The notes beneath the pieces were generated by a model. It was not told the DNA's origin. It saw nothing but the letters and a program-made list of their open reading frames with translations, and ran no database searches. Shown here in pieces: positions 39,844 to 50,236 of a stretch of 64,000 nt of DNA. Within the stretch, counting starts at the first letter, position 1. Every line of letters starts with the position of its first letter. The DNA comes from Variovorax sp. 679 (GTDB lineage Bacteria; Pseudomonadota; Gammaproteobacteria; Burkholderiales; Burkholderiaceae_C). The translations under genes and the position numbers were made by a program. The stretch covers positions 546,061 through 610,060 of the forward strand of contig NZ_RXFS01000004.1 in the NCBI RefSeq assembly GCF_003952185.1. Reading direction: 5' to 3'.

Positions 39844-41136
39844 ATGCAACGCGAACCCCATCTCAGCAATGCCGTCCTCATGGCCCGCCGCAGCGCGGCT
39901 GTTGCCCGCGGCGTCGGCCAGGCCCATGAAATCTTCGTCAGCCGGGCCGTCAACGCCGAGCTGTGGGACGTGGAGGGCCGCCGCTACATCGACTTCGCCG
40001 GCGGCATCGCGGTGCTCAACACCGGCCACTGCCATCCGGAGATCACGGCCGCCGTCAAGGCGCAGGCAGACCTCTATTCGCACACCTGCTTCCAGGTGCT
40101 GGCCTACGAGCCTTACGTGGAGCTGGCCGAGCGCCTGAACGCACTGGCGCCGGGCGCGTTCGCGAAGAAGTCGGTGTTCCTGAGCACCGGCGCCGAGGCG
40201 GTGGAGAACGCGGTCAAGATCGCCCGCGCCCACACCCGGCGTCCCGGTGTCATCGCCTTCACCGGTGGCTACCACGGCCGCACGATGATGACGCTGGGCC
40301 TGACCGGCAAGGTGGCGCCTTACAAGGTCGGCTTCGGCCCGTTCCCGGGCGAGGTGTTCCATGCGCTGTACCCGAACGCGCTTCACGGCGTGAGCGTGGA
40401 CGACGCGCTGCATTCGGTCGAGCTGCTGTTCAAGAACGACATCGAACCCGAGCGCGTGGCGGCCTTCATCCTGGAGCCGGTGCAGGGCGAGGGCGGCTTC
40501 TACGTGGCGCCGAACGATTTCGTCGAGGGCCTGCGCGCGCTGGCCGACCGCCACGGCATCCTCATCATTGCCGACGAGGTGCAGACCGGCGCGGGCCGCA
40601 CCGGCACCTGGTTCGCCAGCGAGCAGTGGCCCGTGCCGCCCGACCTGATCACCACCGCCAAGTCGATGGCGGGCGGCTTCCCGATTTCCGGCGTGGTGGG
40701 CCGCGCCGAGGTGATGGACGCTCCCGCGCCTGGCGGCCTGGGCGGCACCTACGCCGGCAGCCCCATCGGCTGCGCTGCGGCGCTCGCGGTGCTGAAGGTG
40801 TTCGACGACGAGCAGCTGCTGGCGCGCAGCCGTGCACTGGGCGAGCGGCTCACGGCCGGCCTGCGCCGCATCGCCGCAGCCGAGCCGGCCATCGGCGACG
40901 TGCGGGGGCTCGGCGCCATGGTGGCCATCGAGCTGTTCGAGGAGGGCGACACCGCGCGACCTGACGCCGTGCTGACCCGCAAGGTTGTCGCGGAAGCGGC
41001 GCGACGCGGGTTAATCCTGCTGTCATGCGGCACCTACGGCAATGTAATTCGCGTGCTGGTGCCGCTCACGGCATCCGACTTGCTTGTGGACGAAGGCCTG
41101 GCGCTTCTCGCGGACAGCTTCGCCGCGCTGCGCTGA
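39844..41136 (+). CDS. gabT: 4-aminobutyrate-2-oxoglutarate transaminase
   Basis: A 430-residue class III aminotransferase. Family blocks are IDFAGGIAVLNTGHCHPEIT, STGAEAVENAVKIARAHT (PLP phosphate contact), FTGGYHGRTMMTLGLTGK, EPVQGEGGFYVAP, IIADEVQTGAGRTGTWFA (Asp binding the pyridine N) and TTAKSMAGGFPISGVVG with the Schiff-base Lys. It converts GABA and 2-oxoglutarate to succinate semialdehyde and glutamate. It is the first gene of a seven-gene operon with an ABC transporter, a ureohydrolase and gabD. It could also act on related omega-amines. Confidence 0.92.
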   Translation: MQREPHLSNAVLMARRSAAVARGVGQAHEIFVSRAVNAELWDVEGRRYIDFAGGIAVLNTGHCHPEITAAVKAQADLYSHTCFQVLAYEPYVELAERLNALAPGAFAKKSVFLSTGAEAVENAVKIARAHTRRPGVIAFTGGYHGRTMMTLGLTGKVAPYKVGFGPFPGEVFHALYPNALHGVSVDDALHSVELLFKNDIEPERVAAFILEPVQGEGGFYVAPNDFVEGLRALADRHGILIIADEVQTGAGRTGTWFASEQWPVPPDLITTAKSMAGGFPISGVVGRAEVMDAPAPGGLGGTYAGSPIGCAAALAVLKVFDDEQLLARSRALGERLTAGLRRIAAAEPAIGDVRGLGAMVAIELFEEGDTARPDAVLTRKVVAEAARRGLILLSCGTYGNVIRVLVPLTASDLLVDEGLALLADSFAALR

Positions 41137-41163
41137 TCGAACGATCCTTTCCTGAAATCCTCC

Positions 41164-42258
<1,095 letters not shown>

Positions 42259-42323
42259 ACCCGGCCGGTTGTTGTTCCCTCGTTTCCCTTCTCCCCTTCT
42301 CCATCACCCAGGAAGACTCCACC

Positions 42324-43352
42324 ATGAAAAAGACACTCCTCGCCTGCACCGTCGCCGCCAGCTTCGCCCTGCCGGCCTTCGCCCAGCAGCAGCTCACCGT
42401 GGTCAACTTCGGCGGCGCCAACGCCAATGCGCAGAAGAAGGCCTACTACGAGCCCTACGAGAAGACCGGCACCAGGATCATTCCGGTCGAATACAACGGC
42501 GAGCAGGCCAAGATCAAGGCCATGGTCGAGACGAAGAAGGTCACCTGGGACGTGGTCGAGGTCGAGTCGCCCGACGCCGCGCGCGGCTGCGACGAGGGCC
42601 TGTTCGAGAAGCTCGACTATTCGAAGATCGGCAGCAAGGCCGACTTCCTGCCGGCTGCCGTCACCGACTGCGGCGTGGGCCTGTTCGTGTGGTCGACCGT
42701 GATGGCCTACAACGGCGAGAAGCTCAAGACCGCGCCCAGCAGCTGGGCCGACTTCTGGGACGTGAAGAAGATCCCCGGCAAGCGCGGCATGCGCAAGGGC
42801 GCGCGCTACAACCTCGAGTTCGCGCTCATGGCCGACGGCGTGAAGCCGGCCGACGTCTACAAGGTGCTCGGCACCAAGGAAGGCGCCGACCGCGCGTTCA
42901 AGAAGCTCGCCGAACTCAAGCCGAACATCCAGTGGTGGGAAGCCGGCGCACAGCCGCCGCAGTTCCTGGTGGCCGGCGACGTGGTGCTGACCACCGTCTA
43001 CAACGGCCGCATCGACGCGGCCAACCGCGAAGGCCGCGACCTCAAGATCTACTGGCCGGGCGGCATCTACGACCTCGACTACCTGGTGATCCCGAAGGGC
43101 GCGCCGAACAAGGAAGCCTCGCTGAAGTACATCCAGTTCGCGATGCAGCCGGCCAACCAGGCGGTCTACGCCCAGAGCATCGCCTACGGCCCCACCAACA
43201 CCAAGGCGCTGACATCGCTCAGCCCCAAGGTGCTGGCCGACCTGCCGACCTCGTCGACCAACGCCAAGGACGCGCTGCAGTTCAACGTCGGCTTCTGGGC
43301 CGACCAGGGCGAGGCGCTCGAGAAGCGCTTCGCGTCCTGGGCCACGCAGTAA
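42324..43352 (+). CDS. ABC transporter periplasmic substrate-binding protein (PotD/PotF-like)
   Basis: A 342-residue periplasmic protein with a clear signal peptide (MKKTLLACTVAASFALPAFA, cleaved before QQQ). The mature part resembles the polyamine/opine binding class: LTVVNFGGANANAQKKAYYE, VEYNGEQAKIKAMVETKKVT, DVVEVESPDAARGCDEGLFE, YNGEKLKTAPSSWADFWDVK and IYWPGGIYDLDYLVIPKGAP. It delivers the substrate to the two permeases encoded next. The ligand is probably a polyamine or guanidino compound, judged from the ureohydrolase and gabTD context. Confidence 0.9.
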   Translation: MKKTLLACTVAASFALPAFAQQQLTVVNFGGANANAQKKAYYEPYEKTGTRIIPVEYNGEQAKIKAMVETKKVTWDVVEVESPDAARGCDEGLFEKLDYSKIGSKADFLPAAVTDCGVGLFVWSTVMAYNGEKLKTAPSSWADFWDVKKIPGKRGMRKGARYNLEFALMADGVKPADVYKVLGTKEGADRAFKKLAELKPNIQWWEAGAQPPQFLVAGDVVLTTVYNGRIDAANREGRDLKIYWPGGIYDLDYLVIPKGAPNKEASLKYIQFAMQPANQAVYAQSIAYGPTNTKALTSLSPKVLADLPTSSTNAKDALQFNVGFWADQGEALEKRFASWATQ

Positions 43353-43394
43353 ACAGACAGACGAACCAACGAGCGAGTGCGAAAGAAAGAGGCC

Positions 43395-44651
43395 ATGCAC
43401 GCGGCAACGTCTGCCCCCCCGGTTCCAACGCAGGCCCCGCCCGGCGATCTGCGGCGTGCGATGGCGCGCGCCGAAGCCCGCCGCAAGTGGCGCGCCTTCG
43501 CGCTCACTGCGCCGCTGCTGGTGTTCCTGCTGCTGACGCTGCTGGTGCCCATCGTGGCGCTACTGCAGCGGGCGGTCGAGAACCCCGAAGTGGCCAACGC
43601 GCTGCCGCGCACCGTGCGCGCGCTCGACGGCTGGAACCGCAAGGAGGCGCCCGCGCCCGCGGCCTATGCGGCCATCGCGGCCGATCTGGGCCAGCTGCCC
43701 GACAGCTCCGACGCGGGCGCCCTGGCGCGCCGGCTCAACACCGAGATCGCCGGCGCCCGCTCGCTGGTGATGGGCGCCTTCAGGGCACTGCCCATCACCG
43801 GCACGCCGGAAGAGGTCAAGGCGCGCATGCTGGAGCTCGATCCGCGCTGGGGCGAGGCGCCGTACTGGCAGGCCATCGCCAAGAACGGCTCGCGCTGGAC
43901 GCCCGACTACCTGCTCGCCTCGGTCGACCTGCGGCGCGACGTGGCCGGCGAGGTGGAGCGCATGCCTGCCGACCAGCGCGCCTTTGCCGGCATCCTGCTG
44001 CGCACTTTCCAGATCAGCGCCGTGGTCACCTTCTTCTGCCTGCTGCTGGCCTATCCGCTGGCGTGGTGGCTGTCGACGCTGCCTGCGCGCAAGGCCAACG
44101 TGCTGATGATCCTGGTGCTGGTGCCCTTCTGGACTTCCATCCTGGTGCGCGTGGCCGCATGGATCGTGCTGCTGCAGTCCGAGGGGCTGGTCAACCGCGG
44201 CCTCATGGGCCTCGGCCTGATCGACCAGCCGCTGGCGCTGCTGTTCAACCGCACCGGCGTGATCATCGCGATGGTGCACATCCTGCTGCCCTTCATGATC
44301 CTGCCGCTCTACAGCGTTATGAAGAGCGTGCCGCCCACCTACCTGCGCGCGGCCGTCTCGCTGGGCAGCTCGCCGCTGGCGGCCTTCTTCCGCGTGTACG
44401 TGCCGCAGACCTACCCGGGCATCGGGGCCGGCGCGCTGCTGGTCTTCATCCTGGCGATCGGCTACTACGTGACGCCCGCGCTGCTCGGCGGCGCGGACGA
44501 CCAGATGCTGAGCTACTACATCGCGCGCTACACGAACGTGGAAATCAACTGGGGCATGGCATGCGCGCTGGGCACAGTGCTGCTGGTCGCCACGCTGGTG
44601 CTGTATGCCGTGTACCGCCGCATCGGCAAGGCCGAGCTGAGCCTCGGCTGA
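43395..44651 (+). CDS. ABC transporter permease (PotB-like)
   Basis: A 418-residue inner-membrane protein. Six predicted spans: one at ~34-56 (FALTAPLLVFLLLTLLVPIV), then five from ~205 on. The EAA-type loop is at LRAAVSLGSSPLAAFFRVYV. A long soluble insert (~65-195) between the first and second spans is larger than in E. coli PotB and is typical of a subset of proteobacterial homologues. The start at ATG 43395, with AAAGAAAGAGG upstream, is preferred over a GTG at 43377. It pairs with the next permease to form the channel. Confidence 0.9.
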   Translation: MHAATSAPPVPTQAPPGDLRRAMARAEARRKWRAFALTAPLLVFLLLTLLVPIVALLQRAVENPEVANALPRTVRALDGWNRKEAPAPAAYAAIAADLGQLPDSSDAGALARRLNTEIAGARSLVMGAFRALPITGTPEEVKARMLELDPRWGEAPYWQAIAKNGSRWTPDYLLASVDLRRDVAGEVERMPADQRAFAGILLRTFQISAVVTFFCLLLAYPLAWWLSTLPARKANVLMILVLVPFWTSILVRVAAWIVLLQSEGLVNRGLMGLGLIDQPLALLFNRTGVIIAMVHILLPFMILPLYSVMKSVPPTYLRAAVSLGSSPLAAFFRVYVPQTYPGIGAGALLVFILAIGYYVTPALLGGADDQMLSYYIARYTNVEINWGMACALGTVLLVATLVLYAVYRRIGKAELSLG

Positions 44652-44696
44652 GCGGCACGAGAAGCTGCACAAAAAAAGACACACAGGCAAACAAGC

Positions 44697-45515
44697 ATGC
44701 TGAAGCTCCCCCAATTCCCGGCCTACGCCACCTTCGCCGACAAGCTCGGATGGTGGCTGGTGCGCATCGGCTGCGTCGCGGTGCTGGCCTTTCTGCTGGC
44801 GCCGATCCTGGTGGTGATTCCGCTGTCGTTCTCCGACAGTTCGTTCCTGGCGTATCCGATCCCGGGCTGGTCGCTGCGCTGGTATCGCAATCTCTTCGAC
44901 TCGCCCGAGTGGGCGCGCGCGGCGCGCAACAGCTTCATCGTCGCACCGGCCGCCACGGTGCTGGCCACCGTGCTGGGCACGCTGGCGGCGGTGGGGCTGT
45001 CGCGCACGAACTTCGCCTTCAAGGGCCTGCTGATGAGCGTGCTGATCTCGCCGATGGTGGTGCCGATCGTGGTGGTGGGCGTTGCCACGTACCTCTACTT
45101 CGCGCCCATCGGGCTGGCCGACACCTACTTCGGGCTGATCGTGGTGCATGCGGCGCTGGGCGCGCCCTTCGTGCTGACCACGGTGCTCGCCACGCTGGCC
45201 GGCTTCAACCAGAACCTGGTGCGCGCGTCGCTGAGCCTGGGCGAGACGCCGTTCAGGACCTTCATGCGCGTCACGCTGCCGGTGATCGCGCCGGGCGTGA
45301 TCTCGGGCGCGCTGTTCGCCTTCGCCACTTCGTTCGACGAGGTGGTGGTCACGCTGTTCCTCGCGGGGCCGGACCAGGTCACGCTGCCGCGTCAGATGTT
45401 CACCGGCATCCGCGAGAACATCTCGCCCACCATCGCGGCCGTGGCGACGCTGCTGATCATCTTCACCACCACGCTGCTGCTTGCGCTCGAATGGCTGCGC
45501 GGGCGGCGGCGCTGA
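44697..45515 (+). CDS. ABC transporter permease (PotC-like)
   Basis: A 272-residue permease with six predicted spans (first at ~22-43, VLAFLLAPILVVIPLSF). The EAA-type cytoplasmic loop is at RASLSLGETPFRTFMRVTLP, followed by VIAPGVISGALFAFATSFDE, diagnostic of the PotC/PotI group. It is the second channel subunit of the operon's importer. The C-terminal end is basic (WLRGRRR). It lies 13 bp before the ureohydrolase gene. Confidence 0.92.
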   Translation: MLKLPQFPAYATFADKLGWWLVRIGCVAVLAFLLAPILVVIPLSFSDSSFLAYPIPGWSLRWYRNLFDSPEWARAARNSFIVAPAATVLATVLGTLAAVGLSRTNFAFKGLLMSVLISPMVVPIVVVGVATYLYFAPIGLADTYFGLIVVHAALGAPFVLTTVLATLAGFNQNLVRASLSLGETPFRTFMRVTLPVIAPGVISGALFAFATSFDEVVVTLFLAGPDQVTLPRQMFTGIRENISPTIAAVATLLIIFTTTLLLALEWLRGRRR

Positions 45516-45528
45516 ATACACACACACG

Positions 45529-46482
45529 ATGCCCACCACTCCGAACCAGCCGCTCGGCGGCAACACCATGCCGCGCTTCGCCGGCCCCGGCACGATGATG
45601 CGGCTGCCTTCCGCGACTTCGCCCGAAGGACTGGACGCCGCGTTCATCGGCGTGCCGCTGGACATCGGCACTTCCAACCGGCCGGGCGCGCGCTTCGGGC
45701 CGCGCCAGATCCGCGCCGAATCGGCATTGCTGCGGCCCTACAACATGGCCACCGGAGCGGCGCCCTTCGACAGGCTGAACGTGGCCGACCTTGGCGACGT
45801 GCCGATCAACACCTATTCGCTCGACAAGTCGCTGGACATCATCTCGGCCTTCTACGACACGGTGCTGGCCGCCGGCTGCGCGCCGCTCACGCTCGGCGGC
45901 GACCACACCATCGCGCTGCCGATCCTGCGCGCGGTGGCTCGCAGGCATGGTCCGGTCGCGCTGGTGCACGTCGATGCGCATGCCGACGTGAACGACGACA
46001 TGTTCGGCGAGCGCATCGCCCATGGCACGCCGTTCCGGCGCGCCGTCGAAGAAGGGCTGCTGGCCTGCGACAAGGTCTGGCAGATCGGCTTGCGCGGCAC
46101 CGGCTATGCGGCGGACGATTTCGACTGGCCGCGCGCGCAGGGCTTCACCGTGGTGCAGGCGCACGAGGTCTGGTACCAGTCGCTCGCGCCGCTGATGGCG
46201 CAGGTGCGCGAGCGCATCGGTCCGACGCACCCGGTCTACATCAGCTTCGACATCGACGGCATCGATCCTTCGTTCGCCGGCGGCACAGGCACCCCCGAGA
46301 TCGGCGGGCTCACCGTGCCGCAGGCGCTGGAGATCGTGCGCGGCTGCCGCGGCCTGAACGTGGTGGGCGCCGACCTGGTGGAGGTCAGCCCGCCCTACGA
46401 CACGAGCGGGAACACCGCGCTGCTCGGAGCCAACCTGCTCTACGAAATGCTCTGCGTGCTTCCCGGCGTGCCTTTCCGCTGA
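45529..46482 (+). CDS. speB: Agmatinase-family ureohydrolase (agmatinase or guanidinobutyrase)
   Basis: A 317-residue manganese ureohydrolase. The metal ligands are in GGDHTIALPIL (~124-134), HVDAHADVNDDMFGE (~147-161) and SFDIDGIDPSFAGGTGTPE (~240-258). GARFGPRQIR near the N-terminus is also typical. The enzyme removes urea from a guanidino compound. Because gabT and gabD flank the transporter in the same operon, 4-guanidinobutyrate (giving GABA) fits the context better than agmatine (giving putrescine); the sequence alone does not decide. The start at ATG 45529 has no clear ribosome-binding site. Confidence 0.88.
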   Translation: MPTTPNQPLGGNTMPRFAGPGTMMRLPSATSPEGLDAAFIGVPLDIGTSNRPGARFGPRQIRAESALLRPYNMATGAAPFDRLNVADLGDVPINTYSLDKSLDIISAFYDTVLAAGCAPLTLGGDHTIALPILRAVARRHGPVALVHVDAHADVNDDMFGERIAHGTPFRRAVEEGLLACDKVWQIGLRGTGYAADDFDWPRAQGFTVVQAHEVWYQSLAPLMAQVRERIGPTHPVYISFDIDGIDPSFAGGTGTPEIGGLTVPQALEIVRGCRGLNVVGADLVEVSPPYDTSGNTALLGANLLYEMLCVLPGVPFR

Positions 46483-46519
46483 CACCGGCTACCTATTTCT
46501 TTCGAGACAACACGACACC

Positions 46520-47998
46520 ATGGATACGAAGACATCTCCCCTCGCACTGCTGAACGACCCGACCCTGCTCAAGACCGATGCGCTGATCGCCGGCGAATGG
46601 ATCGCCGGCGCCAGCCGCTTCGACGTGAACGACCCGGCCACCGGCCGCAAGCTGGTCGACGTCGCCAACCTCGCGCGCGCGGACGCTGCGCACGCCATTG
46701 CCGCTGCAGACAAGGCGCTCGCAGCCTGGCGCGGCAAGACCGGCAAGGAGCGCAGCATCGTGCTGCGCAAGTGGTTCGACCTGATGGTCGCCAACACCGA
46801 AGACCTCGGCCGCCTGATGACCGCCGAGCAGGGCAAGCCCTTCGCCGAGGCCAAGGGCGAGGTCGCCTACGGCGCGAGTTTCATCGAGTGGTTTGCCGAA
46901 GAAGCCAAGCGCGTGAACGGCGAGGTGCTGCCGCAGTTCGACAACAACCGCCGCCTGCTGGTGCTGAAGCAGCCCATCGGCGTGTGCGCGGCGATCACGC
47001 CGTGGAATTTCCCGCTGGCGATGATCACCCGCAAGGTGGCGCCGGCGCTGGCCGCGGGTTGCACGGTGGTCATCAAGCCGGCCGAGCTCACGCCGCTGAC
47101 CGCGCTCGCCGCCGCCGAACTGGCCGTGCGCGCCGGCATTCCGGCGGGCGTGCTCAACGTGCTCACGGCCGACAGCCAGAACAGCATCGCGATCGGCAAG
47201 GAGCTGTGCGAAAGCGACGTCGTGCGCCACCTGAGCTTCACCGGCTCCACCGAGGTGGGGCGCATCCTCATGAGCCAGTGCGCGCCGACGGTCAAGAAGC
47301 TGTCGCTGGAGCTGGGCGGCAACGCGCCTTTCCTGGTGTTCGACGACGCGGATGTGGATTCGGCGGTCGAGGGCGCCATCGCGAGCAAGTACCGCAACGC
47401 CGGCCAGACCTGCGTGTGCGCGAACCGGCTGTATGTGCAGGAAGGCATCTATGACACCTTCGTCGAGAAGTTCGCCGCCAGGGTCAGGGCGCTCAAGGTC
47501 GGCAACGGCTTCGACGACGGCGTGGTGCAGGGCCCGCTGATCGAGGACGCGGCCCTCGACAAGGTGCAGCGCCACGTCGACGACGCCGTCGCCAAGGGCG
47601 GCAAGGTGCTGGCGGGCGGCCACAGGCTGCAGGGCCAGTTCTTCGAGCCGACCGTCATCGCCGAGGCCACGCCCGACATGCTGTGCGCGCGGGAGGAAAC
47701 CTTCGGCCCCTTCGCGCCCGTGTTCCGCTTCAAGTCCGAGCAGGACGGCATCGACGCGGCCAACAACACCGAGTTCGGCCTGGCGAGCTACTTCTACACC
47801 CGCGATGTCGGCCGGATCTTCCGCGTGGCGGAGGCGCTGGAATACGGCATGGTCGGCATCAACGCCGGCGTGATCGCCACCGAGCACGTGCCCTTCGGCG
47901 GCGTGAAGCAGTCGGGCCTGGGGCGCGAAGGCTCGCACCACGGCATGGACGACTACGTGGAGATCAAGTACCTCTGCCTGGGCGACATCCGGAAATAG
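46520..47998 (+). CDS. gabD: NAD(P)-dependent succinate-semialdehyde dehydrogenase
   Basis: A 492-residue aldehyde dehydrogenase. The NAD(P)-binding blocks are ITPWNFPLAMITRKVAPALA, VVIKPAELTPLTALA and SFTGSTEVGRILM; the catalytic Glu is in LELGGNAPFLVFDDAD and the catalytic Cys in NAGQTCVCANR (~292-303). The C-terminus SGLGREGSHHGMDDYVEIKY is characteristic of GabD. It oxidises succinate semialdehyde from GabT to succinate for the TCA cycle. It ends the operon. Confidence 0.94.
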   Translation: MDTKTSPLALLNDPTLLKTDALIAGEWIAGASRFDVNDPATGRKLVDVANLARADAAHAIAAADKALAAWRGKTGKERSIVLRKWFDLMVANTEDLGRLMTAEQGKPFAEAKGEVAYGASFIEWFAEEAKRVNGEVLPQFDNNRRLLVLKQPIGVCAAITPWNFPLAMITRKVAPALAAGCTVVIKPAELTPLTALAAAELAVRAGIPAGVLNVLTADSQNSIAIGKELCESDVVRHLSFTGSTEVGRILMSQCAPTVKKLSLELGGNAPFLVFDDADVDSAVEGAIASKYRNAGQTCVCANRLYVQEGIYDTFVEKFAARVRALKVGNGFDDGVVQGPLIEDAALDKVQRHVDDAVAKGGKVLAGGHRLQGQFFEPTVIAEATPDMLCAREETFGPFAPVFRFKSEQDGIDAANNTEFGLASYFYTRDVGRIFRVAEALEYGMVGINAGVIATEHVPFGGVKQSGLGREGSHHGMDDYVEIKYLCLGDIRK

Positions 47999-48018
47999 AG
48001 CGGACTCGGCGCTTCCGG

Positions 48019-49119
48019 TCAGAGGTTCCCGGCGTAGAACGGGGTCAGCTTGCCAATCACGGCGTCCACGTACCTGGGAACCCAATAGGTTTCGATGTGC
48101 GTGGCGCCTTCGATCTTGAACAGCTCCTTGCTCTTCGCACCCGTCGCTTTCGCAAACGCTTCCTCGGTCATGTAGAGGCTGTCGGCCTTGCTGCCGGCAA
48201 TCATCAGCAGCGGCTGCTCGATCAGCCCGATCTGGTCGGTAGCGTCCCAACGCATCAGGTCCAGCAGGCTGCTCGTGGTGTACCTGAAGGTGGAGCCGGG
48301 GTGGGCGTGCGTCCTCCAGTAGTACTCGTAGCCCTGCCGGTACATCTCGAAGGGCAGTGCGGCGATCTGGGCGTCGGTCATGTCCGCGTCGCCCGAGTAG
48401 GGAGGTTTCCCCCCGGCCATTTGCCGGGCGCGCGCGTCGGAAGCCTGTGCGAGGCGTTGCTGGACCGTGGCGAGTTGCGAATCGGCGAAGCCGTTGCGAC
48501 GGACGCGGCCCGAATTGAACATGCTGAGCGTCGCCACCGACTTGAAGCGCTTGTCGGTCTTTGCCGCTGACAGCGAATAGCCGCCACCGCCGCAGATGCC
48601 CAGCAGGCCGAGGCGCCCGGCATCGACGCTCGGATAGGCGGTGATGAAGTCCGCCATGCCATGGATGTCCTCGATGCGGTTCGCCGGCTTGTCCACCGAA
48701 CGCGGCTGCCCGCCGCTTCCGCCCTGGTATGCGGCATCGGCGGCGATCGTGACGTAGCCCGACTCCGCCAGCCGTTGCGCATACAGGCCGGCTGTCTGCT
48801 CCTTCACGCCGCCGTTCGGGTGCGCGACGACGACCGCGGCGTACTTCTTCTTGGGATCGAAGTTCGCTGGCGTGTAGACGTTGGCGACGATGTCCAGGCC
48901 GTTGAGCTTGTACTTCACCGGGTGGATGTTGACCTTGCCGGGTTCGTTGGCCGTGATGGCCCCGTCATACACCAGCGTGAAGGGATTCTTCCTGTAGTCG
49001 GCAGCGATTGCAGGGGAGGGCATGGTCATTGCGGATACTCCAGCGGTTGCGAATGAGAGAACGAGCGCAGAGGTTCCGAGGAACTCGCGTCTCTTCTCGT
49101 CGACGGCTTCGTGGTTCAT
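48019..49119 (-). CDS. Exported alpha/beta hydrolase with Cys nucleophile elbow (dienelactone-hydrolase/YcjY-like)
   Basis: A 366-residue protein. The N-terminus has a twin-arginine-like signal (KRREFLGTSALVLSFATAG, ending near SPAIAA). The fold shows VVVAHPNGGVKEQTAGLYAQ (oxyanion region) and the nucleophile elbow LGICGGGGYS, where Cys sits in the position of the usual Ser. The acid and base regions are PLLMIAGSKADS and GATHIETYW. Family members act on esters or lactones. It lies 55 bp beyond the stop of the preceding minus-strand lipoprotein hydrolase gene and may belong to the same transcription unit. Confidence 0.8.
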   Translation of the reverse strand: MNHEAVDEKRREFLGTSALVLSFATAGVSAMTMPSPAIAADYRKNPFTLVYDGAITANEPGKVNIHPVKYKLNGLDIVANVYTPANFDPKKKYAAVVVAHPNGGVKEQTAGLYAQRLAESGYVTIAADAAYQGGSGGQPRSVDKPANRIEDIHGMADFITAYPSVDAGRLGLLGICGGGGYSLSAAKTDKRFKSVATLSMFNSGRVRRNGFADSQLATVQQRLAQASDARARQMAGGKPPYSGDADMTDAQIAALPFEMYRQGYEYYWRTHAHPGSTFRYTTSSLLDLMRWDATDQIGLIEQPLLMIAGSKADSLYMTEEAFAKATGAKSKELFKIEGATHIETYWVPRYVDAVIGKLTPFYAGNL

Positions 49120-49174
49120 TCAAACTCCAGTTCTTCGTGTGGCCCCGCCGCACCGCGCGGCCGGGCAAGAGGGG

Positions 49175-50236
49175 TCAATCGAGCTTCTTCACGGCCAGAA
49201 ACCTCGACACGAGGTCGGCAATCTGGACGTTGTTCAGGTCGGACATCAGGAAGTGCGTGTTGCCTCGAATTCCGATCTCCGGGAGATGCACCAGGCGGGC
49301 ATCGCCGCCGTGCCTGTTGATGGCGTCCACCCAGAGCCGGGCCATGGCCAGCCGCACGCGCCAGTTGTCCTGGCCGCGCTCCGGGGTCGGCTCCAGTGGG
49401 AAGTTGTCGCCGTAGTAGATGACGATGGGAATGCGGGTGAGCCTCTGGAACTCCGCGGGCGACACCGCCTCGGGCACCAGCGTGCCGGCAGCACTGGGCA
49501 TTGCCGGCGGCAATTCGCCCTGCGGAAAGATGAAGCCGCTGCCGGGCTCGAACGCGACGATGGCCTTGACGTCGGGGTTCTTGATCGCCGTCAGCCAGCC
49601 CGGCCCGCCACCTTGGGAGTGGGTGAACAGGATCGCCGGGCCGGTCCTGGCGAACAGCGCCGACATGGCGTCGGAAATCACGGCGGCGTCGTACGGTCCG
49701 GTGTTGGGCGTGACCGAGCGGAAGAACTGGTTCAGGGTGTCCGGCCTGCGGTCGAACTGAACGTTGTCGAAGTAGCCTGGCCACTTGCCGATGCGGAACT
49801 GGTCGAAGAAGAGCTGATCGTTGGGCGTCGGCCCGGTCGTTGTCGCTACGGTGCTGTTGCCGGCTCGTCCGCGCCGCGGCTGGTCGACCAGATAGACCGG
49901 GAAACCGCGGCGCAGGAACAAGGTCTGGAAACCCTCCCGACCGTCCGGCGTGGTCTCCCAACTGCGTGCCGACTGGAAAGCGCCGTGCAGCATCACGATG
50001 GGCAATGCCTTCGGGTTCTGCGGGACCTGATAGAAGGCGTAGAGATGATCGCCGTGGAAGCTCTGGCCCGCGGCGGTCGGCTTGTTGTTCTCGTAGTCGC
50101 CCGGGGTCTTCAGTACCGTGCCGCCGACCGCGAAGCTGCCCTGGGCCTGGATCATCAAGGGACCGGGAGCGCTGCAGCCCGTCAGCAGGCTCGCCATGGC
50201 GATGCTCGCGGTCAACAGGGCTCGGGTGACGCTCAT
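49175..50236 (-). CDS. Alpha/beta hydrolase lipoprotein (putative esterase)
   Basis: A 353-residue protein with a lipoprotein signal (ALLTASIAMASLLTGC). The alpha/beta-hydrolase core shows LPIVMLHGAFQSARSWETTP (oxyanion His-Gly), FPVYLVDQPRRGRAGN and the nucleophile elbow FTHSQGGGPGW. A late GNTHFLMSD region may hold the catalytic His. The start overlaps the stop of the cupin/CMD gene by ATGA, so it is translated with that operon. The substrate is unknown. Confidence 0.82.
   Translation of the reverse strand: MSVTRALLTASIAMASLLTGCSAPGPLMIQAQGSFAVGGTVLKTPGDYENNKPTAAGQSFHGDHLYAFYQVPQNPKALPIVMLHGAFQSARSWETTPDGREGFQTLFLRRGFPVYLVDQPRRGRAGNSTVATTTGPTPNDQLFFDQFRIGKWPGYFDNVQFDRRPDTLNQFFRSVTPNTGPYDAAVISDAMSALFARTGPAILFTHSQGGGPGWLTAIKNPDVKAIVAFEPGSGFIFPQGELPPAMPSAAGTLVPEAVSPAEFQRLTRIPIVIYYGDNFPLEPTPERGQDNWRVRLAMARLWVDAINRHGGDARLVHLPEIGIRGNTHFLMSDLNNVQIADLVSRFLAVKKLD

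Noticed and set aside
43560..45677. A 705-codon minus-strand frame across the permease genes
   Set aside because: Antisense of membrane-protein codons; Gln/His/Arg-rich composition typical of a shadow frame.
46493..48250. A 585-codon minus-strand frame opposite gabD
   Set aside because: Antisense to a clear aldehyde dehydrogenase, with no domain.
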